A stretch of 64,000 nucleotides of DNA, taken from positions 1-64,000 of the forward strand of contig JANRIN010000108.1 in the NCBI GenBank assembly GCA_033764965.1, given 5' to 3'. Of this stretch, positions 48,316 to 56,062 are shown piece after piece. Every line of letters begins with the position of its first letter. Position 1 is the first letter of the stretch. The position numbers and the translations under genes were made by a program. This DNA is from JSC-12 sp033764965. Lineage in GTDB: Bacteria; Cyanobacteriota; Cyanobacteriia; Leptolyngbyales; Leptolyngbyaceae. The notes below the pieces were generated by a model. It was not told the DNA's origin. It ran no database searches and saw only the letters and a program-made list of their open reading frames with translations.

Positions 48316-51000
48316 GTGGTGGGTTGGGATTCCACAAAATTTTTTCTGCGTGTGAAAAATCTTCACTGGTTGCCCGATCTACTGATTGTGATTGGCGTTG
48401 GGCTGGCAGCAATGGTGAGCGATCGCCTGTGGCTTCGACTAGACCACACCACCCCTGCCTGGGATGCTGCTGATTACTTGACTGGCTCACTCGTTCACTG
48501 GCAAGCCCTGCAAACGCCCCATTGGTTCTCTAGCAGTTGGTGGACAAACCTCTGGCTCCTCTCCTCCAAAATTCCACCCCTCGTCTACATTTCATCCGCG
48601 CCGATCATTTCTGTGTTTGGTAAAGCTCCCGATCGCATCATGCTAATTTTTCTGGTCTATAGCATGGTTTTGTTGGGAGCCGTTTACGCCCTGGGCACCT
48701 ACCTCTTTAATCGACGGGTGGGATTGTGGGCAGTGGTGTTTTGTGTGCTGATGCCAACTCTGTACGAAGCGCGTTTAGAGTACCTGCTGGACTATCCCCT
48801 CACCGCAATGGTGACGCTGGCTTTTCTCTGCTTGACCTTATGGTGGAGCGATGAGCATAGAAAAGACAGTCCTTATGAGAATTCGCAAAACGCCCCAACC
48901 GACCTATCCCCCCATCCCCCCATCCCCCCATCTCCCCTCGGCATTCTACGTCCCTGGCTACTAGCGATCGCCGCTGGCATCACCCTGGGTCTAGCCTTGA
49001 TGGCAAAGCAAACGGCGGGCTTATTTTTGCTGGTGCCTCTGGTATGGTGCGGATTGGAGACGATCTGGCAACGAGCCTGGAAAAGACTAGCGCAATTTGG
49101 GGTGTTACTGCTGGTTTCTGTTCCAGTGTGGTTGCCCTGGTATCGCACCAACTGGTTGCTGATTTTGACTTCTAGCAAACGGGCAACGATCGATTCTGCT
49201 GCGATTCAAGGATCGCCCTCCTTACTCACTCTGGATGCCTGGACATTTTACCTGCGTTATTTGCCCGTCATGGTGTCCATACCGTTGCTGCTGGTGCCAT
49301 TGCTGGGATTGATTTGCTTCTGGCGACGATCTCGGCTCGGCAATCGCGGGTTTCGCAGTGTGGAATATGGGCTGCGTTCCCAACTCGATCGCCAGCAGGC
49401 GTTTGGGTCGGCGCGGCGATCGCTGGGGTGGCTGCTGCTGTTTATGCTGGGGGCGTACCTGCTATCCACCCTCAATCCCAACAAGGATACGCGCTACTTC
49501 GCGGCGGGCTTGCCCGTTCTGGCGGTGATGTTGGCTTATGGGTTTACCTTGCTGCCGCGATCGTGGCGGTTGGTGCAGTGGGGGAGTGTGGCGCTGGCAG
49601 GGCTGCTGATGCTGACGGCGCTGTTTCCCATCTTTGCCCAGGCGCAACCGTCCAGCCCGCTTCAGCGGCAACGCTCTTTTCCCTACCAAGGAGCAGTTTA
49701 TCCCCTGGAGCAAGTGATCTCGGAAGTCCGCAAAACCGCGCCCTACTTGCGATCGACCATTGGCGTGTTGCCATCCACGCCAGAACTGAACCAGCACAAT
49801 GTGAATTTCTTTGGTCTTGTACAAAACTTTCAGGTCTACGGACGGCAGGTGGGAACTCGTAGAGTCAATTTGACCCAGGATCGGCGATCGCTGGAGTGGT
49901 TCTTGACCAAAACGGGTGATCAAGGAGCCATTCGCACTCCCGACCTGCAAACGGCGATGGTGCAACAGGTGGAGCAGAGCGGCGACTTTGAACTGCAAAA
50001 AAGCTGGAATTTGCCTGATAGTAGCCAACTCAAGCTTTATCACCGTCAAGTTCCCAGTGTAGATGTCAAGCAATTGGGATCTGCGGATACTAGCACTGTG
50101 CCCAGTCCCGTCCAGATCGATCGAGTCGTCGTGCCCCCCAATGCGCCTCCCGGCAAAGCGGTGCCCGTGACCTATCAATGGTCAGGCTCCTGGCAAAAAC
50201 TCCAGGGTGGTTTGGTGGTGTTGACCTGGAAACGGCAGGGGGAATCTAACCAGAAGGGGCGCGATCGCTGGTTGCATGATCACGCGATCGGCATCGGCAC
50301 GTTGTATCCAGAGCAACCCAAGCCCGTGAGTGTGCTGACTCCGTTTCAGGTGACAGAACGACTGGCGATGTTCGCTCCAGCTGATCTTATTCCCGGAGCC
50401 TATCAACTGGAGGCAGTGTATCTCGATCGCACCACAGGTGAGACAAGCCCCCTTGCGGTGCCAGCGGTGACCCTCCAGATCAATCCCACGGCTGCTCCCA
50501 TTCCTGCGCCAGAGTTAGATCTAGTCAGCCAGTTGCGATCGTTGGCTGGCACGTTACCCAAGGGGACTCAATCTCTGGAGCAGATCTCCAACGAAGTAAA
50601 CCGCATCAACCAATACGACCCGGTGCAGGATTATCTGCTTCAGGCACAGCAAGCCATGACTTACCGACTGACAACGGAGCCGCAAAACCTGAACTATGCT
50701 TACACCCTGGCACTCGCCACTGTGCTGAAACGGCAGGTGAATGAGGCGATCTCCGCCCTGCAACGAGTCACCCAACTCGATCCCAAGAATGCTTACGTCC
50801 ATGCCTACCTGGCGTTTGTTAACCTCTACGACTTTCGGGCAGGCGCAGCCCAGCAGTCTCTCAATACAGCTTTGCAGATCAACCCAGACAGCCCAGAAAT
50901 TCAAGCCTTGAGCGGTATTGCCGCCCTGATGCGAGGAAATTTGATGCAAGCCTGGAATCACGCCCAGGCATACCAAAAAGCCGATCGATTGAGGGGATAG
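48316..51000 (+). CDS. Polytopic glycosyltransferase (ArnT/PMT-like) with TPR tail
   Basis: An 894-aa membrane enzyme of the GT-C type. About 10-12 membrane segments in residues 15-440 are followed by a large extracytoplasmic part and a C-terminal helical repeat region (about 775-890, ISALQRVTQLDPKNAYVHAY) that looks like TPRs. Early acidic residues in TTPAWDAADYLTGS resemble the catalytic GT39/GT83 loop. A polyprenyl-phosphate sugar donor would be expected; the acceptor is unknown. It starts with GTG at 48316. Residues about 198-206 (SPHPPIPPSP) are encoded by three CCCCCCAT octamers at 48908-48931. Confidence 0.8.
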   Translation: MVGWDSTKFFLRVKNLHWLPDLLIVIGVGLAAMVSDRLWLRLDHTTPAWDAADYLTGSLVHWQALQTPHWFSSSWWTNLWLLSSKIPPLVYISSAPIISVFGKAPDRIMLIFLVYSMVLLGAVYALGTYLFNRRVGLWAVVFCVLMPTLYEARLEYLLDYPLTAMVTLAFLCLTLWWSDEHRKDSPYENSQNAPTDLSPHPPIPPSPLGILRPWLLAIAAGITLGLALMAKQTAGLFLLVPLVWCGLETIWQRAWKRLAQFGVLLLVSVPVWLPWYRTNWLLILTSSKRATIDSAAIQGSPSLLTLDAWTFYLRYLPVMVSIPLLLVPLLGLICFWRRSRLGNRGFRSVEYGLRSQLDRQQAFGSARRSLGWLLLFMLGAYLLSTLNPNKDTRYFAAGLPVLAVMLAYGFTLLPRSWRLVQWGSVALAGLLMLTALFPIFAQAQPSSPLQRQRSFPYQGAVYPLEQVISEVRKTAPYLRSTIGVLPSTPELNQHNVNFFGLVQNFQVYGRQVGTRRVNLTQDRRSLEWFLTKTGDQGAIRTPDLQTAMVQQVEQSGDFELQKSWNLPDSSQLKLYHRQVPSVDVKQLGSADTSTVPSPVQIDRVVVPPNAPPGKAVPVTYQWSGSWQKLQGGLVVLTWKRQGESNQKGRDRWLHDHAIGIGTLYPEQPKPVSVLTPFQVTERLAMFAPADLIPGAYQLEAVYLDRTTGETSPLAVPAVTLQINPTAAPIPAPELDLVSQLRSLAGTLPKGTQSLEQISNEVNRINQYDPVQDYLLQAQQAMTYRLTTEPQNLNYAYTLALATVLKRQVNEAISALQRVTQLDPKNAYVHAYLAFVNLYDFRAGAAQQSLNTALQINPDSPEIQALSGIAALMRGNLMQAWNHAQAYQKADRLRG

Positions 51001-51395
51001 GGGAACAATACTGCACTTACTTGATCAGGATCAGCCGCAGACTCTCGTGGAAAGTAACCCAGGATAAGAGAAGTTCCAGCAACCGCGATCGTGATATGGG
51101 TGTTGGACATCATATGCAAAGTTTCTACTAGTACTGCTTTTACCTAAATTGCCCATCACTAGCGACAAGCGTTTGTGCTAGCTCTCAAGTCGGAAATTGC
51201 CCCCCGGAAGCTTCAGTTTCTGCTCTCAAAAAGATTGAGGGGTTGGATGGTATGGGCAAGGAGTGATTGGGTGTTGGGTTTCCATCCGTCAACCCAACCT
51301 ACAAGATCGGCGATCGCACTACAGAGTAGGTGTCATCATGTCGTTAAAAACTTCTGGTGTAAAGTAAAGATAGGATTTTTGTGGAGAAAAGTATT
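51001..51395. other. Intergenic region with an AACCCAACCTAC-type repeat
   Basis: There is no convincing gene between the glycosyltransferase and the AT-rich ORF. A short inverted repeat lies near 51268-51304 (TTGGGTGTTGGGTTT... then CAACCCAACCTAC) and matches part of the larger element at 52000-52124. No promoter could be assigned. Confidence 0.6.
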
Positions 51396-51908
51396 ATGGT
51401 AACAGAGGATGAATGGCTAAGTTTAGCAAGTTTCAGGATAAATCCAAATAGTGAAAAGCCAGAAATATACACACTGATCATATGTAGGGATGTTGACTAC
51501 CCAGTACTACTTGATAAGCAAATTGTTTTCTTCAATAAAAAAGAGCTTTCATCAAAAGCTTTAGAATTATGTAGCTTGGAGGTACAAAGACTTGGACCCG
51601 CGCCACAGGAAGTTGATCTTGTAGTTGACTTAGCAGAATCACTGTATCTTATTAGCAATGAAGATATTGATACTACATCCACAATATTAGATTGCTTAAA
51701 CACACTTATAGATCTAGTTAAGGCTGCACAAATTCCTATACCAGAACATTATAAAAACTCACTTTATGCCTTTGCTGATCATCTTACTTTTGAACAAGAA
51801 TTTTCAAGTTTCTTTGTTAATCACTCTGTTAATAGATCAGCAATACTAGACGGTATTTTATGGTGTGTTGGTGCAGTTTTTATTCAATCTATACTACTTA
51901 CTGACTAA
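51396..51908 (+). CDS. AT-rich orphan gene of unknown function
   Basis: A 170-aa protein that I do not recognise. It is mostly helical (TSTILDCLNTLIDLVKAA) with a hydrophobic C-terminal segment (ILDGILWCVGAVFIQSILL), possibly a membrane anchor. Base composition is clearly more AT-rich than all neighbours, and codon use is correspondingly different, which suggests recent transfer. The frame reaches GTG at 51381, but GGAG at 51383-51386 points to ATG at 51396. It is flanked by two copies of a dispersed AACCCAACCTAC repeat. Confidence 0.65.
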   Translation: MVTEDEWLSLASFRINPNSEKPEIYTLIICRDVDYPVLLDKQIVFFNKKELSSKALELCSLEVQRLGPAPQEVDLVVDLAESLYLISNEDIDTTSTILDCLNTLIDLVKAAQIPIPEHYKNSLYAFADHLTFEQEFSSFFVNHSVNRSAILDGILWCVGAVFIQSILLTD

Positions 51909-51999
51909 CACTATTTGTAATCGTTCACGGGGTAGTGCTGTCGGCAGGTAGCAGAGATGGAGCAGGTAGACCCTGACGAGCAGTGCGATCGTCCCTCGC

Positions 52000-52124
52000 C
52001 GTAGGTCGGGTTGAGCCTTGCCGAGCGGTTTAACAATCAATTTATTCAATCAAGCGAAACCCAACATTCAAACGATGCTGAAGCAGTTGGGTGTGTTGGG
52101 TTGAAGCATGAAACCCAACCTACG
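52000..52124. repeat. Terminal inverted repeat element, about 125 bp
   Basis: Begins CGTAGGTCGGGTT at 52000-52012 and ends with AACCCAACCTACG at 52112-52124, the inverse with one mismatch. It has further AACCCAACA and TTGGGT words inside. It has no coding capacity and looks like a MITE or dispersed repeat. A partial relative lies at about 51268-51304. Confidence 0.8.
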
Positions 52125-52167
52125 CGAGAGGATGCGATCGCACTTGTTCTGTCCAAACAGTCTTTGT

Positions 52168-53832
52168 TTAGCGAGAAATCTTTTGCTTGATGCGATCGAC
52201 AAACAAATTTACCTCTGGCAGTTTGAGCTGGATTGCTAAGAGAGCAAAGGCGAGGAATCCAGTGGCACTGGCGATCGCGAGTTGCAGCAGCAGAATCAAA
52301 ATCCCTTGATTGCCCCACAGGCGCTCCAAACCTTGAAGGGTTGCCCAGGAAACAAGACCCGCGATCGTGCTGGCTCCCACCAAGCCCAAAATCGGCACGC
52401 CCCAGGCTCGCAGCGGCAAACCGTGTAACCGACGATGCAAGATCCAGCCCATCAACACCATTGAAAACAGGTTGACTCCGACTGTCGCCAGTACCAATCC
52501 CGGCGCACCCAGAGGTTGCACAAACAAAAAACACAGAAGCGCATTCACAAAAATGTTCACCACACTAATCCGAAACGGGGTGTCTGCATCGCCCAGCCCA
52601 TAAAACACCCGCAGCAAAACATCTCGCCCCAGGTAGAAAAACATCCCTACCGAGTAGGCAATCAGCACTGAGGTAGTCAGTTGGGAGGCTTCCAGATCGA
52701 ACGCATAGCGCTCATACACCACCCGCACGATGGGAAACGCCAGCGCAATCATCAACGCGCTCAATGGCAACATAGTGACGGCGGTCATGAGAATGCCCTG
52801 GCGAATCCGATGTTTTAGCTCATCCCAATGCTGAGGGTCGGCAAGACGAGAGAACACTGGCAGTAAGGGCACTAAAATCACATTTGACAGGATGCCGAGG
52901 GGGGTCATGGCTAACAAACTGGCGTACCCCATTGCGGAAACTGCTGCCTCGGCGTTGGGGATGAAGGAGGCAAAGAACATTGCCGTCCAGACATTAATTT
53001 GTAGCATCCCAGAGGAAAACGTAGCGGGACCCATAATTCTGATCACGTCCTTGACTTCGGGACGACCAAAATCAAACCGGGGACGCAATCCACCCAAACC
53101 AGATTTCCACTGCACTGGCAACTGCACCAGCCATTGCAACACGCCCCCCGCCACCGTAGACCAAGCAAGCACTGCACCTCCCAGTAAGGCATATTCTGGC
53201 AACGTCACGTTGCTGCCGATCGACCATGCCAGCCAGCCCAGCCCAATCAGCACCGTCACACTGGACAGCAACGGGCTAATCGAGGGCAACCAGTATTGAT
53301 CCGCCGCGTTTAAAGTACCAAAGCCGATCCCGATTAAGCCTGCTAAAACCGCCATTGGAGCCATGATTTTGAACTGCTCGATCGCGATCGTCCGAGTTTG
53401 GATCAGGTCTTGATAATCGGCAGGGGAAATGCCTCTAGCCGCGGCTTCCTGAGCAGATACAAATAGTCCTGGAGCTACAACTCGCATCATCGGATCAGCG
53501 AATATCACCAACAAAATCGTGACGAGCAGAAGCGACCCAACCACCAGCGTCGTAATCGACTCGACGATCGGCGCGACCTCTTCCTTCTTACGCTTTGCCA
53601 GCACACTAACGATCGCACTGTGAAACGGTCCGTTAATCCCGCCCAGCAAAATCAACAAAAAACCTGGAATGATGTAAGCAAAGTTGTAAGCCCCTGCCAC
53701 AACGCCATTCCCAAAAGCGGCGGCGATCGCCTGCTGCCGAAACAACCCAAACAACTTACTGATCAGAGTTGCCACTGCCACAATTCCGGCAATGTTCATT
53801 AACGATCGCGCAGGCTTCTGGGACTCAGCCAC
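52168..53832 (-). CDS. murJ: Lipid II flippase MurJ
   Basis: A 554-aa MviN/MurJ protein with about 14 membrane segments, moving lipid II across the plasma membrane for peptidoglycan synthesis. Typical N-terminal sequence: TLISKLFGLFRQQAIAAAFG, then YIIPGFLLILLGGINGPFHS. The mid-region has LPVFSRLADP and VVYERYAFD. Start GTG at 53832 is followed by AESQKPARS. It appears monocistronic, with no cell-wall genes adjacent. Confidence 0.94.
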   Translation of the reverse strand: MAESQKPARSLMNIAGIVAVATLISKLFGLFRQQAIAAAFGNGVVAGAYNFAYIIPGFLLILLGGINGPFHSAIVSVLAKRKKEEVAPIVESITTLVVGSLLLVTILLVIFADPMMRVVAPGLFVSAQEAAARGISPADYQDLIQTRTIAIEQFKIMAPMAVLAGLIGIGFGTLNAADQYWLPSISPLLSSVTVLIGLGWLAWSIGSNVTLPEYALLGGAVLAWSTVAGGVLQWLVQLPVQWKSGLGGLRPRFDFGRPEVKDVIRIMGPATFSSGMLQINVWTAMFFASFIPNAEAAVSAMGYASLLAMTPLGILSNVILVPLLPVFSRLADPQHWDELKHRIRQGILMTAVTMLPLSALMIALAFPIVRVVYERYAFDLEASQLTTSVLIAYSVGMFFYLGRDVLLRVFYGLGDADTPFRISVVNIFVNALLCFLFVQPLGAPGLVLATVGVNLFSMVLMGWILHRRLHGLPLRAWGVPILGLVGASTIAGLVSWATLQGLERLWGNQGILILLLQLAIASATGFLAFALLAIQLKLPEVNLFVDRIKQKISR

Positions 53833-54038
53833 ACCAATTACCTAAAACAGAACTTCCCTATGGTACGGCAAGAGGGGAAAGGACGGGGGAGACTTGCCAT
53901 ACTCGAACATATGTACTAAATTGATCATTGCCATATGCTAAGACTCCTTCATTTTTGGGGCGCGATCGCGTAGGATTACGTCCATCATTCGTGTCAATTT
54001 TGGCTATTCTGCGGCTTGCTCATCATTCAGGAGGCGCA

Positions 54039-54626
54039 ATGAGCGTCGAACAAACCACCCAACTAATTCAACTCATTCTGAACTCGGTCTTAATGAGTGT
54101 TGCCTGCGCCTTGGTGTTAGGTGGTTTGACTACACGCCATGCCAAGATCCACCAACAATTGCATAACATCAACCAGCCTGAATTTTCCTCAGAGATAGAG
54201 GGTTGGCAAAGTAAGCGTGGGTCGCATCTCCACCGTAGTCAAATCAGTCAGGTTCGGAACCGAATTAAACGCTTACGTTATCGTTATCAAATCAGCCGTT
54301 ACAGTGTGCTGTCGGGCTACTATGCCCTATTGTTTGCGATCGTGAGCTGCTTTGCTTTAGTCCTGCGCGGCATCATGAACTGGAATGGATTGATTCCGAT
54401 CGCGTTGGGGTTATTTGTGATCAGTATTGCCACCTTGTTGGTGTCGATCGGGTTAACGCTGGTGGACTGGCACCTGAGCGATCGAGCCTTGCTAGAGGAA
54501 GTCCAGCAGCTTCTCAGTTTTGGCAGCCCTGACTACCCGCCCCAAAACCTGCCTTCCCGTCATCTCAAAACAAAGCCTCAATCTGCTATGCTCCGCAGCA
54601 CTCGCCAAAGAATGCGCGTAGGCTAA
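54039..54626 (+). CDS. DUF2721 membrane protein
   Basis: A 195-aa protein of unknown function resembling DUF2721. It has three hydrophobic segments (about residues 8-28, 88-110 and 118-142) and the family start MSVEQTTQLIQLILNSVLMS with RHAKI after the first helix. CAGGAGGC at 54029-54036 selects the ATG at 54039 over an upstream frame that reaches 53928. The C-terminal 40 residues are basic and probably disordered. Confidence 0.82.
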   Translation: MSVEQTTQLIQLILNSVLMSVACALVLGGLTTRHAKIHQQLHNINQPEFSSEIEGWQSKRGSHLHRSQISQVRNRIKRLRYRYQISRYSVLSGYYALLFAIVSCFALVLRGIMNWNGLIPIALGLFVISIATLLVSIGLTLVDWHLSDRALLEEVQQLLSFGSPDYPPQNLPSRHLKTKPQSAMLRSTRQRMRVG

Positions 54627-54778
54627 ACGTTCCTCGTCCATCCAAAATGGGTCAGTATATATAGCAAACCTATTCCCACTGATGCATCTGCGTCAGAAGT
54701 CGCTACATCAACAACCTGCTGTTCTGTCCCAGATTACGGATGCCTTATATATTTTTTTCAAAACTGTACTCCCTTACT

Positions 54779-55456
54779 TTAACCTGGGCGATCTGCTCTG
54801 CTTTGTGCCGCTGCTATCGCCATTTTGCGCGACCGCCTCACCCTCCAAATAACTAAACACAACAACCCCGCCCCAAGAATGATGCTAGTTAAACTTAGCA
54901 ATACTTCCAGAAATCGCTTAGATGAATGGTCAGACCACATCCCAGCAAGCTCTGACTTACAACTGTTCGGTAAAAGCATATTTGTGAACTGAGTAACAAT
55001 GCCAAACGCATTACCTTTGAATCTGGTCAACTCAATAAGTTTGGCATTGTGGAGGTTGTAAAGAATCTTATAGCTGGAGTTATAGGGCTTGAAACCGCTT
55101 CCAGGGTCATAGAACTTGACACTGATATAGTAAGGGAGTGAGCGCTCCTCGTGATGCCACGAGCCAGTTAGTCGAATATCTCTTTGGCTCGTTGTGCGAA
55201 TTAAGCGGGCGACACAAACAGGAAGCGTACTTTGATGCGTACCTATTTTTAACTGAATAATTGGTTTGTCTGTTCCCAATCCATTAGTTATAAGGTAGGC
55301 TGAACCGAAGGCACTAGGAATCTCAGGAATCGATCCATCTGGATTCAGTGTCAGGATTCGGTCACTATGAGCGTAAGCAGCACTTGTTGCTAAAAGTATC
55401 ACTAGCAAGCTTGCTGCTAGAAGTGGTATTAATTGGTTAGTAGTGAACCTTCTCAT
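54779..55456 (-). CDS. Hypothetical exported protein with C-terminal membrane helix
   Basis: A 225-aa protein that I do not recognise. It has an N-terminal signal peptide (LIPLLAASLLVILLATSAAYA) with likely cleavage after YA. The extracytoplasmic body has two Cys and many aromatic residues. A C-terminal membrane helix (FLEVLLSLTSIILGAGLLCL) is followed by a basic tail, the topology of a type I membrane protein. ATG at 55456; an in-frame TTG lies at 55468. It is downstream of the FMN reductase on the same strand (22 bp), so the three minus-strand genes may form one unit. Confidence 0.65.
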   Translation of the reverse strand: MRRFTTNQLIPLLAASLLVILLATSAAYAHSDRILTLNPDGSIPEIPSAFGSAYLITNGLGTDKPIIQLKIGTHQSTLPVCVARLIRTTSQRDIRLTGSWHHEERSLPYYISVKFYDPGSGFKPYNSSYKILYNLHNAKLIELTRFKGNAFGIVTQFTNMLLPNSCKSELAGMWSDHSSKRFLEVLLSLTSIILGAGLLCLVIWRVRRSRKMAIAAAQSRADRPG

Positions 55457-55478
55457 GTGGTCTAACAAGTCGTTAATC

Positions 55479-56060
55479 TTAGACCAACTTAAATAAGATA
55501 CTTGCTAGCTTGCTGCCCAAGTTATAGACATTAGTGCGTTGCTTTTCATCCTGCAAATTTCCGCTCTCATCGAAGGCTTGATAAGCGTTGGGAATGGCTT
55601 GTTGATCGGGCAATACGAGCACCCCAATATTTCCCAGAATGGAACGGACGTGGACTAATCCCCGCAAACCACCCAAACCACCAGGAGATGCACTCATGAT
55701 GACCGCAACCTTTTCGCGGAAGCAGGTTAAACCCAAGGGTGGCTCATTCGGCTCAGGACGAGAAGCCCAGTCGATCGCGTTTTTCAGCAGGGGAGTAATC
55801 GAACTGTTGTATTCTGGGCAGGCAATCAAAAAGCCATGACTTTCTTTCATCATGCTTTTTAGTCGCAGCACATTCTCTGGCAATCCTGCTGCCGCTTCCA
55901 GGTCTTCGTCAAATAAGGGCAGGGGCAAATCACGCAAATCGAGATAGGTGACTTCGGCTCCGGCGGCTTTCGCTCCTTCTGCGGCAATTTTCACCAGTTT
56001 CTTGTTGAAGGAATCTGTGCGGGCACTGCCAGCAAAGGCAAGAATTTTAGGAGTGGTCAT
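55479..56060 (-). CDS. NADPH-dependent FMN reductase
   Basis: A 193-aa flavodoxin-fold oxidoreductase (ChrR/azoreductase family) using FMN and NAD(P)H to reduce quinones or similar acceptors. The FMN phosphate loop is FAGSARTDSFNKKL (about residues 9-22), and PEYNSSITPLLKNAIDW and SASPGGLGGLRG are also family motifs. It lies two bases after the stop of the kinase-like gene, so the two are translationally coupled. Confidence 0.92.
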   Translation of the reverse strand: MTTPKILAFAGSARTDSFNKKLVKIAAEGAKAAGAEVTYLDLRDLPLPLFDEDLEAAAGLPENVLRLKSMMKESHGFLIACPEYNSSITPLLKNAIDWASRPEPNEPPLGLTCFREKVAVIMSASPGGLGGLRGLVHVRSILGNIGVLVLPDQQAIPNAYQAFDESGNLQDEKQRTNVYNLGSKLASILFKLV

Positions 56061-56062
56061 GC

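Noticed and set aside
49462..50178. 238-codon minus-strand frame
   Set aside because: It is antisense to the glycosyltransferase and His/Gln-rich without motif.
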